Below are positions 26,834-35,365 of a stretch of DNA of 64,000 bases, piece after piece; positions within the stretch are counted from its first letter, which is position 1, and the number at the start of each line of letters is the position of its first letter. Source of the stretch: CAVRCA01 sp963719345 (lineage in GTDB: Bacteria; Pseudomonadota; Alphaproteobacteria; Acetobacterales; Acetobacteraceae). Under the pieces are notes generated by a model. The model ran no database searches, was not told the origin of the DNA, and saw nothing but the letters and a program-made list of their open reading frames with translations. The stretch is taken from contig CAVRCA010000004.1 of the NCBI GenBank assembly GCA_963719345.1, positions 248,001 through 312,000 on the forward strand, read 5' to 3'. A program made the position numbers and the translations under genes.

Positions 26834-27901
26834 TCACGACCCTGCCGGCCCGCGTTCCTCAAGACGCATGAACAGATCGATCAGCCACGCCGCGCGCCGG
26901 TCCACCATGGCCCACGGAGCTGCGCGATGCGCTCGTCCGGATGCATGGGGTTCGGGGGCGCCCGCCACCGCCTCGATCAAAAAGCGCGTCGCCTCGAGCG
27001 ACGGGGCGACAAGCGAACGGTTCGCTCCGTTCGCTCGAGGGAGCGACGCCAACAGGCTCCGGGCCACAAGAGCAAATTTTCGGCTCACGGGCACCACGGC
27101 GCGGCTCGACACCGAATCGAGGCCGCGTCGCTCCACCTCGCGACCGATCTCCGCATAAAGGAGCCGCGCCGCATCGATCCCGGGCCGGCAGGTCCACGGC
27201 AGCGCGGCAATGCCGGCGGCGGTCTTGGCGTATAACCGATCGGCCTCGACCAGCAGATCCCGCACCACCGAACCAAGCGCCGGAGAGAACACCGGTCGCG
27301 CGAGCCAGGCGTCGGGGTCGATTCCCGCCGCCCGCAGCCATTGCAGGGGCAAGTAAAGCCGGCCACGTCGGGCATCCTCGCCGACATCACGGGCGATGTT
27401 GGACAGCTGCATGGCGATACCCAGCTCGCAGGCGCGCGCCACCGCGGCAGGCGAACGCACGCCCATCAGCATCGCCATCATTGCGCCGACCGAGCCGGCA
27501 ACGCGCGCCGCATAGGCGTGCAGCCCGGCGAGATCGCAGTAGCGGCGGCCCTCGGCATCCCATGCCAGGCCCTCGAGCAGCGCCTCCGGCAAGGCAATCG
27601 GAATACCGTGGCGCGCGACGACATCGGCCAGCGCGCGATCGGAGGGCGTGGGCAAAGGGCGCCCCGCATAGGCCCGGTATAGCCGCATTCGCAGTCGCTC
27701 CACCGGCTCGCCTTGCAGGTCGACCGCATCGTCGGCCAACCGGCAGAACGCGTAGAGCGCCGCGGCTGGGTCGGCGACGCGGCGGGGCAGCGTCCGGGAC
27801 GCGGCCAGGAACGTCCGCGATCCCGCGCGCAGCAGATCCCGGCACGCGGCCAGATCGCTCGCCGCACTCGGGGGCTCCTGGTCAGGCCAATGCGGTCGCA
27901 T
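26834..27901 (-). CDS. crtB: Phytoene synthase
   Basis: A protein of about 355 residues that condenses two GGPP to phytoene. Motifs are YAFCRLADDAVD (first Asp-rich), IAMQLSNIARDVGEDARRGR and LYLPLQWLRAAGID (second Asp-rich block and squalene/phytoene synthase signature). ATG 27899-27901 overlaps the crtI end by 20 bp; the open frame to 27997 is unlikely to be used because it adds only crtI antiparallel-frame sequence. Confidence 0.95.
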   Translation of the reverse strand: MRPHWPDQEPPSAASDLAACRDLLRAGSRTFLAASRTLPRRVADPAAALYAFCRLADDAVDLQGEPVERLRMRLYRAYAGRPLPTPSDRALADVVARHGIPIALPEALLEGLAWDAEGRRYCDLAGLHAYAARVAGSVGAMMAMLMGVRSPAAVARACELGIAMQLSNIARDVGEDARRGRLYLPLQWLRAAGIDPDAWLARPVFSPALGSVVRDLLVEADRLYAKTAAGIAALPWTCRPGIDAARLLYAEIGREVERRGLDSVSSRAVVPVSRKFALVARSLLASLPRANGANRSLVAPSLEATRFLIEAVAGAPEPHASGRAHRAAPWAMVDRRAAWLIDLFMRLEERGPAGS

Positions 27902-29417
27902 GAGGCACCACGGCATCGAGGATGCGCGCCGACGAGAGCACGCCCGGTACGCCCGCGCCCGGATGGGTGCCGGCGCCGACGAGGTACAGCCGGTCAAGCT
28001 CCTCGCTCTTGTTGTTCGGCCGGAACCACGCGCTCTGCGTCAGGATCGGCTCAAGCCCGAAAGCGGCGCCGCGGAACGAGAGCAGCCGATCCTGGAAATC
28101 CTGCGGCGTCATCACCCGAGAGGTGACAACCTCCTTCTCCAATCCCGGCAGCACGGTCGCGCTCAGAGCGCGCAGCAGAGAAAGCCGGTAGGGCTCGGCC
28201 GCCACCCGCCAGTCGATGCCGCCGCCGAGATGCGGTACCGGCGAAAGGACGTAGAACGCATCACAGCCGGGAGGCGCGAGCGAGGGATCCGTGGCAGTCG
28301 GACGGTGCAAGTACAGGCTGAAGTCGTCCGCGAGCACCTTGCGCCGGAAAATGTCGCGCAACAGGTCGCGGTACCGAGGGCCGAGCAGGATGGTATGGTG
28401 CGAAACGTCGGGATAGCGCCGCCGCGTGCCGAAATACCACACAAACAAGCCCATCGAGTAGCGCGCCCGCTCGATCCTTTTGTCCGTCCAGCGCCAGCGC
28501 TTCAGCCGTGGAAGCAGGTGACGATAGGTCCAGGCGGAGCACGCGTTGGATACGACCACGTCGGCAGCGATCGCCTCGCCGGATGCGAGTTGCACGCCTG
28601 TTGCGGTGTGACCCGCCACCGTAATCGAGCGAACCTCCGCGTCGCACCGGACCGTGCCGCCCTGCCCCTCGATTAAGCCGACCAACCCGCGCACCAAGCT
28701 GCCGGTGCCGCCCATCGCGAAATGCACGCCCCAGTTCCGCTCAAGGAACGGGATCAGGCTGTAGAGGGAGCTGGCGGCAAACGGGTTGCCACCGATCAGC
28801 AGCGGATGAAAGCTCAAGACGACGCGCAGCCGCTCGTCCTTCACGTAGCTGGACACGAGCCCGTGGACGCTGCGGAAACTGTTCAGCCGGACCATCTCGG
28901 GCACGATCCGTGCCATGTCCGTCCAGGCGCTGAACGGCACGTGGCCCAAGCGCTCAAAGCCGACCCGGTAGATCGCTTCGCTCGCCCGCATGAAGCGGTG
29001 GTAGCCGGCCACGTCGGCCGGGGCGAAGCGGCTTACCTCGGCCTGCATCGCAGCCGAGTCTCCGGTGTAGTCAAACGTGGCGCCATCGTGGAAGCGGATT
29101 TGGTAGAACGGCGAAACCGGGCGGAGATCGACATCGTCCGCCAGCCTTCGACCGCACAGCGCCCACAGCTCCTCGAACAGGAACGGAGCGGTGACGATGG
29201 TCGGACCGGCGTCGAAGGTGAAGCCGTCCTGGCGGAAGACGTACGCGCGGCCGCCCGGCACATCGAGCCGCTCGAAGACCGTGACGCGATAGCCGCGCGC
29301 GCCGAGCCGGACGGCGGCCGCGAGTCCGCCGAAGCCACTGCCGATGACCACGGCATGCGGCCCCAGCGGGCGCGGCGCCGCGCACGATCTGACCGGGCCG
29401 GCTGTCAACGTCGTCAT
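27882..29417 (-). CDS. crtI: Phytoene desaturase
   Basis: A 511-residue FAD-dependent desaturase that turns phytoene into neurosporene or lycopene. VIGSGFGGLAAAVRLGARG is the dinucleotide fold (about 24-42) and LYLVGAGTHPGAGVPGVLSS is the C-terminal family signature. The segment DAGPTIVTAPFLFEELW is also diagnostic. A perfect PpsR site lies 11 bp before the start. Confidence 0.96.
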   Translation of the reverse strand: MTTLTAGPVRSCAAPRPLGPHAVVIGSGFGGLAAAVRLGARGYRVTVFERLDVPGGRAYVFRQDGFTFDAGPTIVTAPFLFEELWALCGRRLADDVDLRPVSPFYQIRFHDGATFDYTGDSAAMQAEVSRFAPADVAGYHRFMRASEAIYRVGFERLGHVPFSAWTDMARIVPEMVRLNSFRSVHGLVSSYVKDERLRVVLSFHPLLIGGNPFAASSLYSLIPFLERNWGVHFAMGGTGSLVRGLVGLIEGQGGTVRCDAEVRSITVAGHTATGVQLASGEAIAADVVVSNACSAWTYRHLLPRLKRWRWTDKRIERARYSMGLFVWYFGTRRRYPDVSHHTILLGPRYRDLLRDIFRRKVLADDFSLYLHRPTATDPSLAPPGCDAFYVLSPVPHLGGGIDWRVAAEPYRLSLLRALSATVLPGLEKEVVTSRVMTPQDFQDRLLSFRGAAFGLEPILTQSAWFRPNNKSEELDRLYLVGAGTHPGAGVPGVLSSARILDAVVPHATALA

Positions 29418-29427
29418 TGCGGCAGAG

Positions 29428-29445
29428 TGTAACGGCTAGTTGACA
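29428..29445. promoter_or_regulatory. PpsR/CrtJ consensus site before crtI
   Basis: TGTAA-CGGCTAGT-TGACA matches TGT-N12-ACA fully. It lies immediately upstream of the crtI start. No convincing 8-bp-spaced partner was found. Confidence 0.85.
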
Positions 29446-29469
29446 CTGTCCAGAGTGATTGCGGCCGAG

Positions 29470-29733
29470 CTACGTCCAGCGCCGTCGAAGGTCGGCAACA
29501 TGGGCGACCAGGGATGCAAAGAGCCAGAGCGCGACCCACGGCCAGGACGCGCCGGTCAGCGCACATCGCAGCGCCAACAGGAGGCAGACGCCGGCCAGCA
29601 GGTTGGCGGCAAGATCGCCGCTTCGCACCCCCCGTCCGGTGCGCCGGCGATAGGTCACGACCACGATCGCCTCGAGCATGGTCAGTGCGAGAATGAGGTC
29701 GATGATGCGTCCGGAGACGAACAGCGTCGTCAA
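29470..29733 (-). CDS. Small membrane protein, end of the bchIDO operon
   Basis: An 87-residue frame starting with TTG that overlaps the DUF3422 stop (TTGA). Two to three hydrophobic segments (IIDLILALTMLEAIVVV, LLAGVCLLLAL, PWVALWLFASLVAHV) suggest a small integral membrane protein. Family not recognised. Overlap and strand argue that it is a real member of the operon. Confidence 0.6.
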   Translation of the reverse strand: MTTLFVSGRIIDLILALTMLEAIVVVTYRRRTGRGVRSGDLAANLLAGVCLLLALRCALTGASWPWVALWLFASLVAHVADLRRRWT

Positions 29734-31049
29734 TGGTCGTGGCTCACCATCCGGCGAATGCGCCGCACCCCCAAAGCGGTCAGGATCGCGACGATCGGGA
29801 TGCTGCCTCCCATCGCGAAAACCGGGTCGATGGGCAGGCCGACGGCGTGCGCGGCCTCGGCAGCGTGCCCGATCAGCCCGACGATGTAGTACGTGACCGC
29901 GGCCACCGAGAGCCCTTCGACCGTCTCCTGAAGGCGCAACTGCAACGCGGCACGGCGGTCCATCGACGCTAGCACCGCCTGGTTCTGCTGTTCACGCGTC
30001 ACGTCGACCCGCGTGGAGAGCAGTTGCGTGGCGCGGGCGACGCGCTGGGACAACGATTGCTGCCGTCCGGCAACCGCCAGGCAGGTATTCATCGCCGGCG
30101 CGAGGCGCCGTTCGGTGAACTCCTGGAACGTTTGCAGGCCCTCGATGCGGTGCTCGCGCAATTCGGTAATTCGTCGCCGCACCAGCTCGTAGTAAGCCGC
30201 TGCCGCGCCGAACCGGAACAGGTTGTCGTCCCCGCCCGGATTGCCCGATTGCCGGCGCTCGATCTTGGCGGCGAGCTGGGTCAGCCGGGCCAGCAACGCC
30301 GGCTCCTCCTGTGCGGGCACGCCCACCAACGCAGCGGTGATCTCGGCAAGTTCCTGCTCGCATTGGGTCAGGAATGGTCCCAGCGCGCGGGCCACCGGCA
30401 AGGCGAGCAGCGCCATCATCCGGTATGTCTCGATGTCCAGCAATCGTTGGATCGCGCGGCCGGCCTGGGTCGGCCGCATTCCGTGATCCAGCACCAGGAT
30501 GCGGCTGAATCCGTCGGCACGGACCCGGAAATCCGTCAGCGCCGTTCCCAGCCGCCCGCTGATCTGCGAGCCGATCACCGTGTTGCCACCAAACATCCGT
30601 CCGGCGAGCCCCTCGACATCGACCGGCTGGTGCGCCTCCCCGATCAATGCCGCATGCGCCGCAACCATGACCTGCCCAGGCAACGTGACGAGCCAATCCT
30701 CCGGCACGGCGGCGATCGCCGGCGGGTCGAACGGGTCGGCCTCGCCATCCTTGTCCGCCGCCTGGCCGTCCACGATGAACGTTGCGCGGACGAACTCGGT
30801 ATGGCGCTCCCATTTCAACCGGAACGGCCCGAGGTCCAGGCGGGCATAAATCGCGTTCTCGACCGGTGCGGCTACGCCGTAGCGAAGCGCGAGTGCGCGG
30901 ACCGCCTGCCAGCCCCGCTCATGATGCGCGCCGCCCGTATGCAGCGTCAGGTGGGACAACCGCGTGGGCGCCCTCAAGGGCTCGGCCGGGCGGGCGTGCA
31001 CCTCATCGTTGAGCTCGAGCCGTTGCGGATGATCCGCCGGCAGCGTCAT
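29730..31049 (-). CDS. DUF3422-family membrane-anchored protein
   Basis: A 439-residue intact protein that starts with the DUF3422 pattern H-P-x-R-x-x-L-N-D-E-V-H-A-R-P. A mostly soluble helical body, with RRRITELREHRIEGLQTFQE and VDVTREQQNQAVLASMDRRA (probable coiled coil), is followed by two C-terminal transmembrane helices (VEGLSVAAVTYYIVGLIGHA and VFAMGGSIPIVAILTALGV). The domain arrangement recalls magnesium-transport-like or CorA-tail topologies, but function is unknown. ATGA overlaps with bchO; it is co-transcribed with magnesium chelatase genes, which makes a link to metal or membrane handling tempting but unproven. Confidence 0.85.
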   Translation of the reverse strand: MTLPADHPQRLELNDEVHARPAEPLRAPTRLSHLTLHTGGAHHERGWQAVRALALRYGVAAPVENAIYARLDLGPFRLKWERHTEFVRATFIVDGQAADKDGEADPFDPPAIAAVPEDWLVTLPGQVMVAAHAALIGEAHQPVDVEGLAGRMFGGNTVIGSQISGRLGTALTDFRVRADGFSRILVLDHGMRPTQAGRAIQRLLDIETYRMMALLALPVARALGPFLTQCEQELAEITAALVGVPAQEEPALLARLTQLAAKIERRQSGNPGGDDNLFRFGAAAAYYELVRRRITELREHRIEGLQTFQEFTERRLAPAMNTCLAVAGRQQSLSQRVARATQLLSTRVDVTREQQNQAVLASMDRRAALQLRLQETVEGLSVAAVTYYIVGLIGHAAEAAHAVGLPIDPVFAMGGSIPIVAILTALGVRRIRRMVSHDH

Positions 31050-31948
31050 GGTTCGGACAAGACGCCCGTGGCGCGGGCCAGCCGCAGGATGATGGAGGCC
31101 GCCTCGGCCGGTTGCTCCTCATGCGCGAGGTGGCCGAGCTTCGGCAACGTCACCACGCAGGAGCCGGGCACCATAGCGTGCAGCCGCGTGGCGTCGGCGG
31201 GCGGGATCGCGCGATCGTTGCTGCCGACGACCAGCTTCAGCGCCGGCTGCAAATGGGGCAGATCGCGCTCGAGTGGCCGCAAATCCCAGTTCGCCATCAT
31301 TTTCAGCGCCGCAGCGGCATGGCCGGGCCGGCGCATCAGTCGTCCGTACAGTGCCAAGCCCGTCGGATCGATGGTGGAGCCGGTATCGCGGATCAGCCGC
31401 GCCACGACGGCCCGATCGGCCGCATGGAAGGAGAACAGGCGGGGTATCAGGGGGAGGCGGGCCAACAGCTTGGCGAGCGGCGAGAACACCTGGCTGGGCG
31501 GCCCCTGCAACGGCAACAGGGCGCCGTTGAAGCTGACGAGCCCGCGCGGTGCGATCCGCCGATCCAGGCACATGCGGGCGAGGACGGCAACGCCCGCCGA
31601 ATGCCCGGCCGCCAACGCAGGCGCGGCGTTCAGGGTGTCGAGCAATCCGCCCAGGGCCTGCGCCATGCCGGGGAGCGAGAGCGTGTGTGTCGGTCCGGCC
31701 TCGGTGAAGCCGTGCCCGGGCAGATCGGGAGCGATCACGGTGAAATGCGGCGCGAGCAGCGGGACAAGATCCCGCCAGGTGTGGGTCGCCGCGCCGGTGC
31801 CGTGGACGAGAAGGAGCACCGGACCGCTGCCTGTCTGCTGCACATGCCAGCGCAGGCCGGATGCGCGGACGAACCGGCTCGCCGCACGGTTCGGCCAGTC
31901 GAGGCCATCCTGCTCCCAGACCGGCGCGTCAGGCACGTCGAGCGGCAT
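31046..31948 (-). CDS. bchO: Magnesium chelatase-associated alpha/beta hydrolase
   Basis: A 300-residue alpha/beta-hydrolase. The oxyanion segment is LLVHGTGAATHTWRDLVPLL and the nucleophile elbow is AAGHSAGVAVLARM (G-H-S-A-G). BchO always accompanies bchI and bchD; its exact step near Mg insertion is unresolved. ATG 31946-31948 overlaps the bchD end by 20 bp and fits the family N-terminus (WEQDGLDWPNR). Confidence 0.94.
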   Translation of the reverse strand: MPLDVPDAPVWEQDGLDWPNRAASRFVRASGLRWHVQQTGSGPVLLLVHGTGAATHTWRDLVPLLAPHFTVIAPDLPGHGFTEAGPTHTLSLPGMAQALGGLLDTLNAAPALAAGHSAGVAVLARMCLDRRIAPRGLVSFNGALLPLQGPPSQVFSPLAKLLARLPLIPRLFSFHAADRAVVARLIRDTGSTIDPTGLALYGRLMRRPGHAAAALKMMANWDLRPLERDLPHLQPALKLVVGSNDRAIPPADATRLHAMVPGSCVVTLPKLGHLAHEEQPAEAASIILRLARATGVLSEP

Positions 31949-33738
31949 GTGTGTCACGCAGGGCGCGCGCGACCCCGCTCGCCTCGGCGTAGGGTAGCGG
32001 CAGGTAGAGCCCGCCGAGTTCGGCGGCGAGACGCCGCGCTTCGTTCGACGGGCGTGGCGAGGTGTCGACCAGCACGCACCCGATCGCGGCCGAACGGATG
32101 GCGCGCGCTGCCGCCAGCGCCTCCTCCTCGGCTCGGGCACGGCCGCCGCGTCCGTCGCGCGCGACATTCGCCCGGCCATCGCTGAGCAGGACCAAGGCCG
32201 GGGTCTGCCCGCACCGACGGATCTGGCCCGCCAGCACGAGAGCAGCGTCGATGCCGGCCGCCAATGGCGTGCCGCCACCGCCGGGCAGACCGGCAAGCGC
32301 GCGTTTGGCCCGGACGAGCGAGCCGGTCGGCGGCAGCAGCATATCCGCGGACCGCCCCCGGAAAGCGAGGAGGGCTACCCGGTCGCGCCGGACATAGCAC
32401 TCGGCGAGCACCAGCTCGACCGCGCCCTTCGCCTCGGCCAACCGATGCAGCGCCGCGGAGCCGGACGCGTCGACCAGGAAGATCGTCGTGGTCGCGATCC
32501 GTTGGCGGTGCCGGGTGACCCGGAAATCGTCGGGGCGCACGAGGATAGGCTGTCGAGCCGCCGCCGTTGCGTTTTCGGCCCGCTCGCGCCGACGTAGGAG
32601 CTGCCACGGCGCCGCCGCACGCAGGGTCTCAATCACGTTGATCCCCGACCTCGCGGACCCGGCGCGCCGCACGCCGACGGGCGGACCGCGCCGGCCGCCG
32701 GCTTGCTTCGCCCCCTCCCGGCCGACGGGGCCTGCGCGCAGCGCGCGCGCCTGCTCGGTCCGCAGCCGGGCAAGCAGCCCGCTCGGCATGGCCGCCTGGG
32801 CTGCCTGCAGCAAGATATCGTCAAGCGGCCGATCCTGAGTCTCGGTCCGCTCCGGCCCGGCGCTCTCCGCGTCCGAGGCGGCTCCGTCATCGGGCGACGG
32901 GGCAGGTTCGGCCTCCGCCTCGCGTTGGCGACTCCGGTTGCGGCAGCACCGTCGCGCGCGGCGCCAGGACCAGCCGGGCCGCAAGGATGGCATCGTCCTG
33001 CGCCACCGCCTGGCGGCCAGCCAGGGCCGCCGCAGCCCGGGCCGTCCGCAGCGCCAGCCACGAGGCCCGGATCGGTCGCACGCCGAGACCCAGCGCGGTG
33101 CCGCACAGCGAGGCAAGCACCCCGTCATCCGCGACGACGGAAGCCAGCCTCGCCCGCGCCGCCTGCACGGCCCCGGGATCCACGGCCACGTCCCGCATTT
33201 CGCGGATCCCGGTTCCGGTAAGATCGGTGTGAAACGCCAAACGGTCGAGCAGCGCGGCCGCCGGTCGCTCGTCGTCCTCCAGACCCTCGTCGAGCGCGAC
33301 CACGCCGATTCGCGTCGGGCAGCGCAGCCCGATCCCGTCGCGCTCGATCGCGATCTCGCCGGTATCGAGCGCCGCCGCAATCGGCGCGGCCATCGCCGGC
33401 GTCATGCGTTCGGCCATGGCGACCAGCACCACTCCTCGGTCCGCCTCGGCGAGCAGCCCACGGGCCGCGACCCTCCGCCCGGACTGCAAGGTCGCCGCCA
33501 AGTCGAGGCCCCCCAGCAGCCGGTCGTCCGTCGCGTGCAGGGGCAGCCGGCGGACCGGAGCGGCGGCCGGCAGCAGGGAACGCATCAGGCGCACCCACTC
33601 CTCGCGCACCGGCCCGGGTCGCGCGCGCAGGCACACCCCGCCGGTGCCGGGATCGACCGCGAACAAGGCGGCGGCCTGCACCGCCGCCTCCCATGCCGAG
33701 ACGCCGGAACCAGGATCCGGCGCGGCCGACTGGCTCAA
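31929..33738 (-). CDS. bchD: Magnesium chelatase subunit D (one frameshift)
   Basis: The N-terminal AAA-like domain lacks a working Walker motif, as in the family (LFAVDPGTGGVCLRARPGPV). A Pro/acidic linker follows, then the C-terminal VWA domain with the MIDAS sequence IFLVDASGSAALHR and LLSDGRANVARDG. D and I form the ATP-driven double ring that works with BchH. TTG 33736-33738 overlaps the bchI stop (TTGA). A single indel at about 32915, in the linker, splits the gene into two frames; joining them gives about 600 residues, normal for BchD. Confidence 0.92.
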
Positions 33739-34772
33739 GACCCGAAAAGCTCCGTGACCGCGCGTTCGACCCGCGTGGAAGACACCGCATCATCAAGCGG
33801 GTTGCGCCGGAGCCGGTGGCGCAGCGCCGAGGCGGCGACGGCGCGTAGATGAGACGTATCTGCCGCGTCGGCTCCCTCAAGACTGGCGAGCGCGCGGGCG
33901 GCCCGCATCAGGGTAAGCTCGCCGCGCAGTCCGTCCGTGCCGAGCCGCATGCAAAGCTGGGCCGCCAGCTCGAGCACGGTGTCCGGAACCGTGATGTCAT
34001 GCAGCCGCTGTCGCGCGGCGACGACCTGGCGGCGGATGCGCGCATCCTCCTTGGCCCAGCTCTGCGCAAATCCGGCCGGATCGCGGTCGAATGCGTCGCG
34101 CCTGCGCACCACCTCGATCCGGGTCGCCAGATCGTCCGGCGTCCGCACCTCGACGGAAAGGCCGAAGCGATCGAGCAACTGCGGCCGCAACTCGCCCTCC
34201 TCGGGATTGCCGCTGCCGACCAGCACGAAGCGCGCGGGATGGCGCACGCTCAGTCCCTCCCGTTCGACCACGTTCTCCCCGGAGGCCGCGACGTCAAGCA
34301 GCAGGTCGACCAGGTGGTCCTCCAACAGGTTGACCTCGTCGATGTAGAGAAAGCCCCGATTGGCGCGGGCGAGCAGTCCGGGCTCGAAGCGTTTCTCGCC
34401 GAGAGTGAGCGCTCGCTCCAGATCGAGCGCGCCGACAACGCGATCCTCGGTGGCTCCGAGCGGCAGGTCGACCACGGGCACGGGAGCCGGCACGGTCTTG
34501 AGTGTCCGTCTGCCTTCGCTCCGCGCACGACACTCCTCGCACCACGCGGCCTCGTCCGCCGGATCACAGCCGTAGCGGCACCCTTCGATGGCTCGCCGAT
34601 CCGGCAGCAGGGCCGCAAGCGCGCGCATCGCGGTCGACTTGCCGGTGCCCCGGTCGCCGAAAACCAGCACGCCGCCCACGGAGGGATCGACCGACGCGAT
34701 GAGCAGCGACCGCTTCATCTCGTCCTGACCGACGATCGCCGAGAACGGGAAGACGGGACGCCGCGGTTTCAT
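33735..34772 (-). CDS. bchI: Magnesium chelatase ATPase subunit I
   Basis: A 345-residue AAA+ ATPase. Walker A is GDRGTGKSTAMRAL (about 39-52), the characteristic insertion contains CRYGCDPADEAAWCEECRAR, Walker B is GFLYIDEVNLLEDH, and sensor/arginine-finger regions (GSGNPEEGELRPQLLDRFG) are all present. First gene of bchI-D-O-DUF3422-small membrane protein. A PpsR-type site lies about 100 bp upstream. Confidence 0.97.
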   Translation of the reverse strand: MKPRRPVFPFSAIVGQDEMKRSLLIASVDPSVGGVLVFGDRGTGKSTAMRALAALLPDRRAIEGCRYGCDPADEAAWCEECRARSEGRRTLKTVPAPVPVVDLPLGATEDRVVGALDLERALTLGEKRFEPGLLARANRGFLYIDEVNLLEDHLVDLLLDVAASGENVVEREGLSVRHPARFVLVGSGNPEEGELRPQLLDRFGLSVEVRTPDDLATRIEVVRRRDAFDRDPAGFAQSWAKEDARIRRQVVAARQRLHDITVPDTVLELAAQLCMRLGTDGLRGELTLMRAARALASLEGADAADTSHLRAVAASALRHRLRRNPLDDAVSSTRVERAVTELFGS

Positions 34773-34871
34773 TCGCGCCGGCGTCGCATCATCACGGGGC
34801 CGCGAGGATCGACAGGAGCATGCAACTGTCCTGTTCGATTGACGATCCCATCCAACGCGGTCCCGATGGAG

Positions 34872-34889
34872 TGTAAACCCCGATGGACA
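34872..34889. promoter_or_regulatory. PpsR-type site upstream of bchI
   Basis: TGTAA-ACCCCGAT-GGACA fits TGT-N12-ACA but not the stricter TKACA half. It lies 100 bp before the bchI start and overlaps the start codon of the divergent 46-residue peptide. A further TGT-N12-ACG sequence is at 34827-34844. Confidence 0.55.
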
Positions 34890-35023
34890 ATTCCTCCCTG
34901 ATTGGCTTGCTGGCGATCGTCACCCTCGTGATCGTGCTTGGGGCCGCCATCTGGCTTCGGCGACGGGCTCGCGAAAGCCAGCTCAAGCGTGGCGAGAAGC
35001 CTGTCGACATCAGCGATCTCTGA
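34883..35023 (+). CDS. Tiny single-span membrane peptide, divergent from bchI
   Basis: 46 residues: MDNSSLIGLLAIVTLVIVLG starts one hydrophobic helix, followed by WLRRRARESQLKRGEKPVDI, a positive-inside tail. The clear helix-plus-basic-tail design and its place between bchI and the HiPIP gene on the opposite strand suggest a real gene missed by length cut-offs. No strong Shine-Dalgarno sequence. Function unknown. Confidence 0.5.
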   Translation: MDNSSLIGLLAIVTLVIVLGAAIWLRRRARESQLKRGEKPVDISDL

Positions 35024-35040
35024 CAAACGGCCCTGAAGCG

Positions 35041-35310
35041 TCACGTCGACTTCGGCGCGAACGCAACGCACCAGCCGATCGGATTGATGTTGCCTGCAAC
35101 AATCTTGCAGGAGTTCGGCGGCACCCAGTTCACGCAGACATTGCACCTCTGCTCGCCCTTCGGCTTGTTCTGATACTGCACCGCGCTTTGCGCGAGCTTT
35201 TCCGGCTGATCCTGGGCATCCGCGACGTGGACGAATCCGGCAGCGCCGACCAACGTAATTCCGGCCCGCAGGACACCGCGTCGCGACGTGTTTTTGAATT
35301 CATTGTTCAC
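35041..35310 (-). CDS. High-potential iron-sulfur protein (HiPIP), Tat-exported
   Basis: An 89-residue protein from GTG 35308-35310, preceded by AGGAG. The N-terminus carries a twin-arginine signal (NTSRRGVLRAGITLVGAAGF) with a predicted cleavage after A-D-A. The mature part has four Cys in the HiPIP spacing: CNVC, then WVPPNSC, then NPIGWC. HiPIPs are periplasmic one-electron carriers that reduce the RC-bound tetraheme cytochrome in many purple bacteria. Downstream of hemA and inside the PGC, so it is a plausible donor to PufC. Confidence 0.9.
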   Translation of the reverse strand: MNNEFKNTSRRGVLRAGITLVGAAGFVHVADAQDQPEKLAQSAVQYQNKPKGEQRCNVCVNWVPPNSCKIVAGNINPIGWCVAFAPKST

Positions 35311-35365
35311 GGTAGCTGCTTCTCCTGGACTGGATGAACGTGCATTGCGGCGCAACCACGCCGCC

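Noticed and set aside
29403..29420. Second PpsR site 7 bp from the crtI operator
   Set aside because: TGTCAACGTCGTCATTGC lacks the ACA half and is inside crtI coding sequence; spacing is not 8 bp.
34769..35146. 125-residue minus-strand frame upstream of bchI
   Set aside because: Overlaps the HiPIP end and the 46-residue peptide antisense; composition looks like a shadow.
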